Part shown: positions 42,786 to 52,055 of the stretch, piece after piece
Layout: every line of letters begins with the position of its first letter
Position numbering within the stretch: position 1 is the stretch's first letter
DNA from: an uncultured Gammaproteobacteria bacterium
GTDB lineage: Bacteria; Pseudomonadota; Gammaproteobacteria; DRJJ01
DNA: 64,000 nucleotides
Direction: 5' to 3'
Assembly: GCA_947258795.1 (NCBI GenBank)
Contig: CAMYJU010000001.1
Coordinates: 248,001-312,000, forward strand
Notes under the pieces: generated by a model
Told to the model about the DNA's origin: nothing
Database searches by the model: none
Seen by the model: only the letters and a program-made list of their open reading frames with translations
Position numbers and translations under genes: made by a program

Positions 42786-45221
42786 ATGAAAGAAAAGCTG
42801 ATCCTGATCGGTAACGGAATGGCCGGCGTACGCACCCTGGAGGAGTTGATCAAACTCGATCCGGACGCTTACGACATCACGGTTTACGGCGAAGAGCCCT
42901 ATGGAAACTATAACCGCATCATGCTTTCACCGGTACTGGCCGGCGAGAAGACTATCGACGAGATCATGCTCAATGACCTGCAATGGTACGAGGACAACAA
43001 CATCACCCTGCATTCCGGTAAAAAGATCGTCGAGATCGACCGCGCCAACCGCAAGGTGATCGCCGATGACGGCAGCAGCAATGAATACGACCGCCTGTTG
43101 CTGGCCACCGGTTCACAGCCGTTCATCATTCCGGTCGCCGGTAACGATCTGCCCGGCGTGATCAGCTTCCGTGACATCAAGGATGTCGACCAGATGATCG
43201 ACGCCTCCAAACAACACAAGCACGCCGTGGTAATCGGCGGTGGTCTGCTCGGACTGGAGGCGGCCAATGGCCTGATGCAGCAGGGCATGAGTGTGACCGT
43301 GATCCACCTGATGGACACGCTGATGGAGCGCCAGATGGACCCGCAGGCCGGTGGCATGCTGAAAAAATCGCTGGAAGAGCGTGGTATGCACTTTCTGATG
43401 GGTGCCGAAACCGAGGCTATTATCGGTAACGATCGGGTTGAAAAGGTGCGCCTGAAAGACGGCACCGAGATCTACGCCGACCTGGCGGTGATGGCGGTCG
43501 GTATTCGTCCGAACATCGAACTGGCCCAAGGCGCCGGTATCCACTGTGAGCGTGGCATCGTCGTCAACGACACCATGCAGACCTTCGACCCACGTATTTA
43601 TTCAGTCGGTGAATGTGTCCAGCACCGTGGTCTGACCTATGGCCTGGTCGCTCCGCTGTTCGAGATGGGCAAGGTCTGTGCGAATCACCTGGCCAAGCAC
43701 GGTATTGGCAAGTATGAGGGCTCGGTGACCTCGACCAAGCTCAAGGTCACCGGTATCGACCTGTTCTCGGCCGGGGATTTCACTGGCAATGAAAACACCG
43801 AGGAACTGGTATTCCAGGACGCTTCGCGTGGCGTGTACCGCAAACTGATTATCGAAAACAATCGCATCCAGGGTGCGGTTATGTATGGCGACACCATCGA
43901 CGGTACCTGGTACTTCGACCTGATGCGTGATGAAACCGACATTTCGGATATGCGCGAAAACCTGTTGTTCGGCCAGGCGCATCTGGGTGACTCCGGTCAT
44001 GGTGAGGAAAACCGCGTCGCAATGCTGGGCGACAGCGCCGAGATCTGCGGCTGTAACGGTGTCTGCAAGGGCGACATCGTCAAGGCCATTACCGACAAGA
44101 AACTGTTCACACTGGAAGATGTGCGCGCCCATACCAAGGCCTCCAGCTCCTGCGGGTCCTGTACCGGCCTGGTCGAAAGCATCCTGGCCGTGACCGTCGG
44201 CGGCGATTACTCGGTCGCCCCGCATCTGAAACCGATGTGTGGCTGTACTGATCATCCGCACGATGATATACGCAAAGCCATACGCGACAACGAACTGAAG
44301 ACCGTTTGCGAGGTGATGGACTTCCTCGAATGGAAGAACGAAAACGGTTGTTCCAAGTGCCGCCCGGCACTCAACTACTACCTGCTGTGTCAGTGGCCCG
44401 ATGAGTATAAGGACGATTCGCAGTCACGTTTCATTAATGAACGGGCGCACGCGAATATCCAGAAGGATGCGACCTACTCGGTGATCCCGCGTATGTGGGG
44501 TGGGGGTACCACACCACAGGAACTGCGTAAGATTGCGGATGTCGCTGAAAAATACGGCGTCAAGACCGTGCATGTGACCGGTGGGCAGCGTATCGGTCTG
44601 TACGGCCTGAAGAAAGATGAACTGCCCGGTATCTGGGCCGAGCTGAACGAGGCCGGCATGGTTTCCGGTCATGCCTATGGCAAGGCCCTGCGTACGGTCA
44701 AGACCTGTGTCGGCAAGGAGTGGTGCCGCTTCGGTACCCAGGACTCCACCCGTCTCGGCGTCGAGCTGGAGAAAATGACCTGGGGTTCATGGACACCGCA
44801 TAAATTCAAGATGGCCGCATCCGGTTGTCCGCGTAACTGTGCCGAGGCCACGATCAAGGACTTCGGTGTGGTCTGTGTCGATTCCGGTTATGAACTGCAT
44901 GTCGGGGGTAACGGCGGTATCAAGGTGCGCGCCACCGACTTCCTGTGCACGGTCGAGACCGAGGCAGAGGTGCTCGAATACGCCGCCGCATACATGCAGA
45001 TCTATCGTGAAGAGGCGCATTACCTGGAGCGTACCGCACCGTGGCTGGAACGCGTTGGCCTGAGTTACGTCAAGGAACGCCTGATCGATGACCCGGACGG
45101 TCGCAAGGCCGCGGCCGAGCGCTTCCTGCACGCACAGAAGTTTGCCCAGGACGATCCATGGGAAGAGCGCGCCAAGGGTGGCGAGGCACACGAGTTTACC
45201 CCGATCAAGCGTCTGGGCTAA
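42786..45221 (+). CDS. nirB: Assimilatory nitrite reductase NAD(P)H large subunit
   Basis: An 811-aa siroheme enzyme that reduces nitrite to ammonia in the cytoplasm. Order: FAD/NAD module (LILIGNGMAGVRTLEELIKL; VIGGGLLGLEAANGLMQQG; YSVGECVQHRGLTYGL), two BFD-type [2Fe-2S] regions (CGCNGVCKGDIVKAI with CGSCTGL; MCGCTDHPHDD with CSKCRPAL), then the sulfite/nitrite reductase domain with siroheme-[4Fe-4S] cysteines in CVGKEWCRFGTQDS and ASGCPRNCAEA. GGAG precedes the start. First gene of the operon, sharing siroheme demand with dsrAB. Confidence 0.96.
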   Translation: MKEKLILIGNGMAGVRTLEELIKLDPDAYDITVYGEEPYGNYNRIMLSPVLAGEKTIDEIMLNDLQWYEDNNITLHSGKKIVEIDRANRKVIADDGSSNEYDRLLLATGSQPFIIPVAGNDLPGVISFRDIKDVDQMIDASKQHKHAVVIGGGLLGLEAANGLMQQGMSVTVIHLMDTLMERQMDPQAGGMLKKSLEERGMHFLMGAETEAIIGNDRVEKVRLKDGTEIYADLAVMAVGIRPNIELAQGAGIHCERGIVVNDTMQTFDPRIYSVGECVQHRGLTYGLVAPLFEMGKVCANHLAKHGIGKYEGSVTSTKLKVTGIDLFSAGDFTGNENTEELVFQDASRGVYRKLIIENNRIQGAVMYGDTIDGTWYFDLMRDETDISDMRENLLFGQAHLGDSGHGEENRVAMLGDSAEICGCNGVCKGDIVKAITDKKLFTLEDVRAHTKASSSCGSCTGLVESILAVTVGGDYSVAPHLKPMCGCTDHPHDDIRKAIRDNELKTVCEVMDFLEWKNENGCSKCRPALNYYLLCQWPDEYKDDSQSRFINERAHANIQKDATYSVIPRMWGGGTTPQELRKIADVAEKYGVKTVHVTGGQRIGLYGLKKDELPGIWAELNEAGMVSGHAYGKALRTVKTCVGKEWCRFGTQDSTRLGVELEKMTWGSWTPHKFKMAASGCPRNCAEATIKDFGVVCVDSGYELHVGGNGGIKVRATDFLCTVETEAEVLEYAAAYMQIYREEAHYLERTAPWLERVGLSYVKERLIDDPDGRKAAAERFLHAQKFAQDDPWEERAKGGEAHEFTPIKRLG

Positions 45222-45265
45222 GCAAAACGAATTTGGCGACAGCTAACGAGTACAGGTATCAAGAA

Positions 45266-45604
45266 ATGAGCGAAAACTGGATTGAAATAGGCACTATCGA
45301 GGACATCCCGCAGTTAGGTGCACGGGTAGTGGAAACAGCGGACGGGGACATCGCCGTATTCCGTACCGGCAAAGACGAAGTGTTTGCGCTGCGTGACGAA
45401 TGTCCGCATAAACAGGGTCCATTGTCACAGGGCATCATCAGCGGCAATCGTGTCGCCTGCCCGTTGCACGACTGGAAAATCCACCTGGAAACAGGCCACG
45501 CAGTCGCGCCGGACGAAGGCTGCGCCGCGACCTTCCCGGTAAAAATGGAAGAGGGCAAGATCATGTTGTCGACTGTGGCGAATGAAGGTTGTCCTAATAG
45601 TTAG
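45266..45604 (+). CDS. nirD: Nitrite reductase NAD(P)H small subunit, Rieske-type
   Basis: A 112-aa Rieske protein with ECPHKQGPLSQGIISGNRV and CPLHDWKIHLETGHAV; Cys-His and Cys-His ligand pairs of a [2Fe-2S] centre are all there. It completes NirBD. The frame reaches back into nirB (45158), but ATG at 45266 is the right family start. Confidence 0.94.
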   Translation: MSENWIEIGTIEDIPQLGARVVETADGDIAVFRTGKDEVFALRDECPHKQGPLSQGIISGNRVACPLHDWKIHLETGHAVAPDEGCAATFPVKMEEGKIMLSTVANEGCPNS

Positions 45605-45612
45605 ATATTAAA

Positions 45613-45653
45613 CTGCCGTCATTTCGAGTCTCGAAGAGACGAAGCAATCCACC
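45613..45653. repeat. GTCATTTCGAG...GACGAAGCAATC repeat in the nirD-nitrate reductase gap
   Basis: Dispersed repeat of the CGAAGCAATC/CGCAATGAC family, also at 50590 and 62171. It lies inside the operon gap. Confidence 0.6.
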
Positions 45654-45673
45654 AGATATAGTTGATAAAGAAT

Positions 45674-47854
45674 ATGCTATTCGGACGTAAACAAAAAAAC
45701 CCAATCAAGATCGCCGACAAGGGTGTAGTCGAGTGGAAATACACTACTTGCGGTTACTGTTCCACCGGTTGTTCGATTGAAGTCGGTATTAACGACAAGG
45801 GCACGCCGGTCGCATCACGTGGTGTCGGTGGCGCCGATGTCAATCGAGGCAAACTGTGTCTGAAGGGTATCTTCGAACACGAGCTGTTCCGTAGCGACAA
45901 CCGTGGCCGCACACCACTAATGCGTGACCAGCGCCATGAGCCGTTCCAGGAAGTCAGCTGGGACGACGCCCTGGACCGTACCGCGGCCGAGATCAAGCGT
46001 ATCCAGCAGGAACACGGCCGCGATGCCTTTGCGATTGTATCCACCGGCCAGATCATGACCGAGGAATTCTACACCCTGGGCAAGCTTGCACGTGGTGTGA
46101 TCGGTACCAACAACTATGATGGCAACACCACGCTGTGTATGTCATCGGCCGTATCCGGCTACAAGCGTTCATTCGGTTCCGATGGACCACCGGGTTGTTA
46201 TGAAGACTTCGAGCACACCGAGTGCCTGCTCGCGTTTGGTTCCAACCTGCCGGAGCAGCACCCGATTATCTACTGGCGTCTGACCCAGGCACTGGAGAAA
46301 CGTAAATTCCCGATCATCGTGGTCGATCCACGTGTAACCATGTTCGCGCAAAAGGCCGATGTGCACCTGGCCATCCAGCCCGGTACCGATGTGGTGCTGC
46401 TGAATGCGCTGGCCCATGTGATCCTGGAAGAGGGCCTGGAAGACCGTACCTATATCGAGGCCAACACCTCGGACTTTGAATCCTTTGCCGAGGTCGTCAA
46501 ACAATATGACCCGGCCACCGCCGCAACCATCTGCGGTATCGATGAAGACACCATCCGTAATGTTGCACGCCTGTATGGCAAGGCCGGTGCCGGCATGACC
46601 ATCTGGACCATGGGCATCAACCAGAGTACGCATGGCTCCGACGGCGTAGTCGGCATCAACAACCTGAACCTGATTACCGGCAACATCGGCAAGCCCGGTG
46701 GCACCAGCCTGTCGATTACCGGCCAGGCCAACGCAATGGGCACGCGTGAGTGGTCATCCTGTTCCGGCCTGCCAGGTTACCGTGCACTGGAAAACCCGGA
46801 GCACCGCGAAGAGATTGCAAACTACTGGGGGATCGACCAGGAGTTCCTGCCGGAGAAACGCGGCCTGTTTCAGACCGATATCTTCCCGGCGATCGAGACC
46901 GGGCAGATCAAGGGCTTGTGGATCATCGCCACCAACCCGATGACTTCGATGGCTAATACCGACCGCATGCGCAAAATCATGGAGCAGCTCGACTTCCTGG
47001 TAGTGCAGGACGCCTATGAAGACGTCGAGACCAACCAGTACAGCCATGTCTACCTGCCCGCGGCGATCTGGGCCGAGAAAGAGGGCTGCTTAACCAACAC
47101 CGAGCGTCGCGTCAACCTGGTCACTAACGTGGTGGCGCCATACGAGAACTCCAAGCCGGATTTCTGGATCTTCAACCAGATGTCGAAACGCTTCGACAAC
47201 GGATCAAAGATCCGCTTCCCGGAAACCACCGAGGGCGCGTTCAATGAGATGCGTGAGCTTTCGAAAGGGCGCATGCTCGATTATTCCGGTCTGAGTTATG
47301 AAATGATCGAACAACAACGCGGGGTACAGTGGCCATGCAAGGAAGGCGATGAGACCGGCACCCAGCGTCTGTATACCGATGGTAAATTCCAGTATGGCGA
47401 TGGCAAGGCCAAACTGATCGGCCTGCCGTTTGTCGACAACAACGAACGGCCCGAGAACCAGTTCCCGTTCTGGTTGAACACCGGGCGCGTGGTCGAGCAT
47501 TTCCACACCCGTACCCGTACCGGCAAGATCGGCAACCTGAACAAGTTCAGTCCGACCCCGTACATGGAAATGAACCCGGATGCGGCGCACGAGCTGGGTG
47601 TGAAGCATGGCGAGTATGCACGCCTGACCACAAAACGTGGTGATGCGGTGGTTATGGTGCAGTTGACCCAGCGTGTACCGCGCAACATGGTGTTCGTACC
47701 ATTCCATTTCCATGACTGCGTTAACCGCCTGACCTTGGGTCTGCTGGACCCGCATTCACGCCAGCCGGCGTACAAGCAATGCGCGGTCAGGGTTGACCCG
47801 GTTGCGGATCAGAAGGCAGCGGCGGTAAGAAACAAGGCGGCCAGGACATATTAA
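45674..47854 (+). CDS. nasA: Cytoplasmic molybdopterin nitrate reductase catalytic subunit (NasA/NarB-like)
   Basis: A 726-aa molybdenum bis-MGD oxidoreductase. N-terminal [4Fe-4S] cysteines CGYCSTGCSIEVG with CLKG; then DGNTTLCMSSAVSGYKRSFG with the Mo-ligand Cys region, GINQSTHGSDGVVGINNLNL, GKPGGTSLSITGQANAMG, and C-terminal MoCo-binding WLNTGRVVEHFHTRTRTGKI. No Tat signal and no C-terminal BFD domain, so it stays in the cytoplasm and needs a separate electron donor. Position after nirBD argues for assimilatory nitrate reduction. Start at ATG 45674 is preferred to TTG 45662. The next gene supplies the membrane electron input. Confidence 0.88.
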   Translation: MLFGRKQKNPIKIADKGVVEWKYTTCGYCSTGCSIEVGINDKGTPVASRGVGGADVNRGKLCLKGIFEHELFRSDNRGRTPLMRDQRHEPFQEVSWDDALDRTAAEIKRIQQEHGRDAFAIVSTGQIMTEEFYTLGKLARGVIGTNNYDGNTTLCMSSAVSGYKRSFGSDGPPGCYEDFEHTECLLAFGSNLPEQHPIIYWRLTQALEKRKFPIIVVDPRVTMFAQKADVHLAIQPGTDVVLLNALAHVILEEGLEDRTYIEANTSDFESFAEVVKQYDPATAATICGIDEDTIRNVARLYGKAGAGMTIWTMGINQSTHGSDGVVGINNLNLITGNIGKPGGTSLSITGQANAMGTREWSSCSGLPGYRALENPEHREEIANYWGIDQEFLPEKRGLFQTDIFPAIETGQIKGLWIIATNPMTSMANTDRMRKIMEQLDFLVVQDAYEDVETNQYSHVYLPAAIWAEKEGCLTNTERRVNLVTNVVAPYENSKPDFWIFNQMSKRFDNGSKIRFPETTEGAFNEMRELSKGRMLDYSGLSYEMIEQQRGVQWPCKEGDETGTQRLYTDGKFQYGDGKAKLIGLPFVDNNERPENQFPFWLNTGRVVEHFHTRTRTGKIGNLNKFSPTPYMEMNPDAAHELGVKHGEYARLTTKRGDAVVMVQLTQRVPRNMVFVPFHFHDCVNRLTLGLLDPHSRQPAYKQCAVRVDPVADQKAAAVRNKAARTY

Positions 47855-47860
47855 GGGATG

Positions 47861-47884
47861 CCCTCTCCCTGTGGGAGAGGGAGG
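47861..47884. repeat. CTCTCCCT/GGGAGAGG palindrome, copy 2 (inside operon)
   Basis: CCCTCTCCCTGTGGGAGAGG between the reductase gene and the membrane subunit gene. Confidence 0.7.
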
Positions 47885-47911
47885 TAATACATGCAGTAAT
47901 GAGAGAACAAG

Positions 47912-49753
47912 ATGTTTAAAGTACGCGACGACGAACCAGACTACGCTTTCATCCCGGGTCCCGAGATTCCGGAGAAAAACCGTTATGGTAATGATATTCA
48001 GCTGATCGACGATAACGATCCGCTGGCCGGCAAGAGCCTGAACATCAACAATGATGCGTCAGTCGGCGAGAACCCGAACCGCTACAAGCAGCACGGCTTT
48101 TATTTCAACGCCGATAACTGCATTGCCTGCCATGCCTGCGAGTCGGCCTGTAGTGAAAAGAACGACCTGCCGGCCCACCTGGCATTCAGGGCGGTAGGCT
48201 ATGTCGAAGGCGGTACCTACCCGAACTACACGCGTATCAATACCTCGATGGCCTGTAACCATTGTGACAACCCGGTGTGTCTGAAGGGTTGTCCGACCCG
48301 TGCCTATACCAAGTTCGCCGAATACGGCGCGGTACTGCAGGACCCGGACATCTGTTTCGGTTGCGGCTACTGCACCTGGGTATGCCCGTACAATGCACCG
48401 CAACTGGATCCGGTCAAGGGCCAGGTCGAAAAGTGCAACATGTGTGTCGATCGACTCGAGGTCGGCCTGAAACCGGCCTGTGCCTCGGCCTGCCTGGCCG
48501 GCGCGTTGGACTTTGGGGTGATTGAAACCACACCGGAAAACCATGACCAGCTGGAAGCCACGATCCCCGGTTTCCCGACACCCGATATCACCCATCCGAA
48601 CATACGCTTCCAGCAAAAGCGCAGCCTGCCGCGCGAGATGACGCGTACCGACTCGATGCCGTTGCGTTATGAACGTGACGAGCAGGGCGACAGCCCGTAC
48701 CGCACCAAGGTGCATAAGGCGGAAAAACAGCAGCGTGAGTGGGGCCTGAGCAAACTCAGCTCGCGTGAAAACCCGCTGGTGATTTTTACGCTGATTACCC
48801 AGGCCGTGGTCGGTGCGTTCATGCTGATGATGCTGGGTCCGATTATGGGGCTGGAGATGTTAAGGCCGGAGGCATACCCGGTAACCTATTCACTGGTATT
48901 GTTCAGCATGCTCGGTATGCAGACCTTTGGTTTGGCACTGTCGACCATGCACCTGGGTAAGCCACACCGTTTTTACCGCGCGTTTAACAACTTGCGCTAT
49001 TCACCGGTCAGTCGTGAGATTGCCGCGATCGCGGTGTTCTATAACCTGCTGGCGGCCTACGCTGTGCTGACCGCGTTACCCGGTTTGTTTGCGTGGTTGC
49101 CTGAAGGCTGGCTGGAGGGCCTGAAAACCATGACTGGCTGGGGAGCAGTCGTGGCCGGACCGGTCGCACTGTATTTCATGCATGCGATCTATCGCATCGA
49201 GGCGCGGCCGTTCTGGAATCACTGGCAGGTGTTGAGCACCTTCTTTGGCAACATGTTCAGTCTCGGCAGCCTGCTGATCGCACTGGTGTTTGCACCGATC
49301 ATGCTGGCACAGGGGCAGTCAGTCAGCTTCATGCTAACACTGTTGTCAGGTTTCGTGATACTTGGCCTGCTGACCGAAATGGTCGGCCTGACAGTCCACC
49401 GTCGTGACATGCACAAGCTCGGCGGTGAGGGTGCCGCATCGCAGTACGTACAGGAAACCGATTTTGGTAAAACCTATATCACACGCAATGTGGGTCTGTT
49501 GCTTGGACTGATACTGATGGGTGTACTGGCATTGACCACAACCGATAGCTGGATCAGCTACTCGGCCTGGGCGATAACCGGGCTAGTGATCCTGGGTACA
49601 GCGATGGTCGGACGCGCACTATTTTATGTACTGGTCATACCGACCACCATGCCCGGTGCGTTCTTCTGGCGCAACAAGGGCTTTCAGGATCACGCACGCG
49701 AGTCCGGTCTGGCCGACATGCACCAGGTTGGAGTGGTGCCTGATGCGCATTAA
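47912..49753 (+). CDS. Fused ferredoxin (DmsB-like) and DmsC-like membrane anchor
   Basis: A 613-aa protein made of two usual subunits. Residues ~60-210: four cysteine clusters for [4Fe-4S] (CIACHACESACSEKND, CNHCDNPVCLKGCPT, CFGCGYCTWVCPYNA, CNMCVDRLEVGLKPACASAC). Residues ~285-600: eight hydrophobic segments of DmsC type. It would take electrons from quinol and pass them to the cytoplasmic nitrate reductase. Such a fused quinol-linked donor in place of a ferredoxin or NADH module is unusual for an assimilatory enzyme. No Tat signal, so the Fe-S part faces the cytoplasm. Confidence 0.88.
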   Translation: MFKVRDDEPDYAFIPGPEIPEKNRYGNDIQLIDDNDPLAGKSLNINNDASVGENPNRYKQHGFYFNADNCIACHACESACSEKNDLPAHLAFRAVGYVEGGTYPNYTRINTSMACNHCDNPVCLKGCPTRAYTKFAEYGAVLQDPDICFGCGYCTWVCPYNAPQLDPVKGQVEKCNMCVDRLEVGLKPACASACLAGALDFGVIETTPENHDQLEATIPGFPTPDITHPNIRFQQKRSLPREMTRTDSMPLRYERDEQGDSPYRTKVHKAEKQQREWGLSKLSSRENPLVIFTLITQAVVGAFMLMMLGPIMGLEMLRPEAYPVTYSLVLFSMLGMQTFGLALSTMHLGKPHRFYRAFNNLRYSPVSREIAAIAVFYNLLAAYAVLTALPGLFAWLPEGWLEGLKTMTGWGAVVAGPVALYFMHAIYRIEARPFWNHWQVLSTFFGNMFSLGSLLIALVFAPIMLAQGQSVSFMLTLLSGFVILGLLTEMVGLTVHRRDMHKLGGEGAASQYVQETDFGKTYITRNVGLLLGLILMGVLALTTTDSWISYSAWAITGLVILGTAMVGRALFYVLVIPTTMPGAFFWRNKGFQDHARESGLADMHQVGVVPDAH

Positions 49754-49800
49754 TGGTGGTGCTATCTTGGTTAAAGCGTAGCGTAAAAATACGATGTAAT

Positions 49801-49824
49801 CCCTTCTCCCTGGGGGAGAGGGAG
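49801..49824. repeat. CTCTCCCT/GGGAGAGG palindrome, copy 3 (inside operon)
   Basis: CCCTTCTCCCTGGGGGAGAG, in the gap after the membrane subunit gene. Confidence 0.7.
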
Positions 49825-49858
49825 TTTATTGGATAGCCGTGGGTCAGATACAAACCTT

Positions 49859-50209
49859 ATGACTGAAGACCCAAAGCAGGAGCTACCCGCGAACGAACTG
49901 GAACGCCAGATCTTTCTGGTGGTGTACCGGTCACGCAAACAGCGTATACGACGCACACTGGCCATGCTGGTGTTGCTGCTGAAATACCTGGTACGGGGCA
50001 TGCTGGTGATCTGGCCGGTTTATATCGTGATCGCGGCGATTATGTTATTGCCCCAGTCACGACAATACGTGCCCTACCTGGCGCTGTTAACGCCGGGACT
50101 GGTGGTCTGGCTACTGATCTACCTGAAAGGGGCAAGGATGGAGTACCGGCAGCGCGTGGAAGGGCGCTTGCTGGATAAAGGTTTTATAAGTGAATTGCTT
50201 AAGTTTTAA
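49859..50209 (+). CDS. Small two-helix membrane protein of the nitrate operon
   Basis: A 116-aa protein with two hydrophobic helices (LKYLVRGMLVIWPVYIVIAA and VPYLALLTPGLVVWLLIYL) between charged ends. Start at ATG 49859 (MTEDPKQELPANELERQIFL); an upstream TTG at 49829 is less likely because it overlaps the repeat. Unknown; could help assembly or membrane attachment of the reductase. Followed by rspA copy 2 with an 11-bp gap. Confidence 0.75.
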   Translation: MTEDPKQELPANELERQIFLVVYRSRKQRIRRTLAMLVLLLKYLVRGMLVIWPVYIVIAAIMLLPQSRQYVPYLALLTPGLVVWLLIYLKGARMEYRQRVEGRLLDKGFISELLKF

Positions 50210-50220
50210 GGAGTCTCTAA

Positions 50221-50577
50221 ATGTACCCAAACATGCAAATTGTGGCATTGGACGTCAACGGCACGGAAGTGCAGACCGACAGTGAAGGTTACATCGTCAA
50301 TCTGGACGACTGGAGCGAAGATTTTGTCCATGCCCTGGCAGCAAAAGAAAAACTCAAGCTGACCGACGAGCATTGGCAGATCATCGGCTTCATCCGTGAC
50401 TATTATGAAAAGAACAGCGTACAGCCGAACGTGCGCACGATGATCAAACATTTCCGCAAGGCATGGGGCCCGGAGCGCGGCAGCAACCGTTATCTACATG
50501 ATATCTTCCCGCGCGGTGGTCCACAGAAACAGGGTAACCGCCTGGCCGGGGTACTGCGTACCAAGGGTGAGCATTAA
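50221..50577 (+). CDS. rspA: Cysteine-free DsrC/TusE paralogue (RspA type), copy 2
   Basis: A 118-aa DsrC-family protein: ALDVNGTEVQTDSEGYIVNL, LDDWSEDFVHALA, LTDEHWQIIGFIRDYYEKNS and YLHDIFPRGGPQKQGNRLAG follow the DsrC core, but the arm ends NRLAGVLRTKGEH with no cysteine; the whole protein has none. It differs clearly from copy 1, so it is not a recent duplicate. AAGGAG lies before ATG. It ends the nitrate operon, suggesting a regulatory link between nitrogen and sulfur proteins (inference). Confidence 0.88.
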   Translation: MYPNMQIVALDVNGTEVQTDSEGYIVNLDDWSEDFVHALAAKEKLKLTDEHWQIIGFIRDYYEKNSVQPNVRTMIKHFRKAWGPERGSNRYLHDIFPRGGPQKQGNRLAGVLRTKGEH

Positions 50578-50589
50578 CAAACATGATAG

Positions 50590-50630
50590 GCCGTCATACC
50601 GAGGAGCGATCGCGACGAAGCAATCTTCTG
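50590..50630. repeat. Dispersed repeat (GTCATACCGAGGAGCG...CGAAGCAATC)
   Basis: Copy of the same family as 45613 and 62171, right after the nitrate operon. Confidence 0.6.
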
Positions 50631-50746
50631 GATTGTGCCGTGTCCAACTATGAAATAGAAGCTAGCATCAATGCAGGGTGGATTAGTGTTTTTCGCGTAA
50701 TCCACCAGACATTGCGCTGCAATAAATTATTTGACGGACTTAGAAA

Positions 50747-50935
50747 CTAATTACGAACCATCATTACCAGAAAGACAATAAAAAGTACCACCGCTCCGAT
50801 CGGCAGCGCTACACCCATCCAGTCTTTCGACGTGCCTTTCGGACCATGTTCGAGCATATGCTTCGCCGCGGGCCACAGGCGCCACAGCATCATGGCCAGC
50901 ATCAAAGCAATAACGACTTTTAACCAGAATTCCAT
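50747..50935 (-). CDS. Small two-helix membrane protein
   Basis: A 62-aa protein with two hydrophobic segments (VVIALMLAMMLWRLWPA and ALPIGAVVLFIVFLVMMV) around HMLEHGPKGTSKDWMG. AGGG lies upstream. The two-helix layout with a GxKGT linker resembles small inner-membrane proteins of unknown role. Confidence moderate because it is short. Confidence 0.65.
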   Translation of the reverse strand: MEFWLKVVIALMLAMMLWRLWPAAKHMLEHGPKGTSKDWMGVALPIGAVVLFIVFLVMMVRN

Positions 50936-50972
50936 TGAATTACCCTGATAATTGTTAGTAGGTCTGTTAACT

Positions 50973-50998
50973 CCTTCTCCCTCAGGGAGAGGGTTGGG
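50973..50998. repeat. CTCTCCCT/AGGGAGAG palindrome, copy 4
   Basis: CCTTCTCCCTCAGGGAGAGG upstream of the small membrane protein gene. Confidence 0.7.
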
Positions 50999-51111
50999 AT
51001 CAGAAAATCAAAGTTTAAATTCCTTCCTTGCTCTCGCACATGCTTCTGGCGACCTTTTTACCCTTCGGTTTGGTCTTGTCCTTGTGCCAGACATATAGGT
51101 ACAACCGGTAC

Positions 51112-51142
51112 AAAAAAACAAGCCGCGGATATACCGCGGCTT
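51112..51142 (-). terminator. Rho-independent terminator of the yccA-like gene
   Basis: Minus-strand AGCCGCGG-TATAT-CCGCGGCT followed by TTGTTTTTTTG. Confidence 0.88.
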
Positions 51143-51169
51143 GCCGATCGGTTTATCACTATTCAGTGA

Positions 51170-51841
51170 TTAGTCATCACCACTCATTGCGCCCAGGATA
51201 TGCAGCAGGCTTACAAAGATGTTGTAAATGCTCAGATACAGACCGACGGTCGCACGAATGTAGTTGGTTTCACCACCGTGAATGATACGGCTGGTATCAA
51301 ACAGGATCAGACCGCTCATCAGCATGATGATACCGGCAGATACGGCCAGTGACAGGGCGGGGATCTCCATGAACAGGTTGGCGATCATCGCACCGAATAC
51401 CACCAGGATACCGACGAACAGGAAGCCACCCATGAAGCTGAAGTCCTTGCGCGTGGTCAGCGCATAACCGGACAGCCCCAGGAAGATCACGCCGGTGCCA
51501 CCCAGTGCGGTACCGACCAGCTGTGGACCATTAGCCAAGGCCAGGTAGGCGTTCAGTATCGGTCCCAGACCTGCGCCGAGCAAGCCGGCAATGGCGAAAA
51601 CGACAGCGATACCGCCAGTGGAGTTTTCGAAACGGGGCAGAACCAGCCAGATCAGGCCAATAGCGCCGATGGACATCATCATGGACACGCCAGGAGACAG
51701 ATTGATCGCCATGCCCACTGCAGCCATTACGGCGCTGAACAGCAGCGTCATAGAAAGCATTATGTAGGTATTGCGGATGACCTTATTGGTCGCCAGTACC
51801 GACTCTCTGCCACGTGCAATGGTTGGGTTGAATTCATTCAT
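51170..51841 (-). CDS. yccA: Bax inhibitor-1/YccA family membrane protein
   Basis: A 223-aa UPF0005 protein with seven hydrophobic helices. LSGYALTTRKDFSFMGGFLF and the C-terminal LIVLSIYNIFVSLLHILG-like end (YLSIYNIFVSLLHILGAMSG) are family marks. In E. coli YccA modulates the FtsH protease in the inner membrane. Length fits. Own terminator. Confidence 0.92.
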   Translation of the reverse strand: MNEFNPTIARGRESVLATNKVIRNTYIMLSMTLLFSAVMAAVGMAINLSPGVSMMMSIGAIGLIWLVLPRFENSTGGIAVVFAIAGLLGAGLGPILNAYLALANGPQLVGTALGGTGVIFLGLSGYALTTRKDFSFMGGFLFVGILVVFGAMIANLFMEIPALSLAVSAGIIMLMSGLILFDTSRIIHGGETNYIRATVGLYLSIYNIFVSLLHILGAMSGDD

Positions 51842-52055
51842 TACTTGTTTATCCTCTCAGGTAATAATAATGATAACAATATGATACCTAAAACAGCATA
51901 TTGTTCCATATAGCTAACATAAGGGTTCTGCTCAGGTATTTCAAGTCTTTGTTAAGCAACTGTATTATAGAATAAAAAAATGCCCGGATCGGCCCAAATG
52001 GACTGGAAACCGGGTGCCTGATCAGTTATGATTTGCATCCGCTGTAACAGCGACT

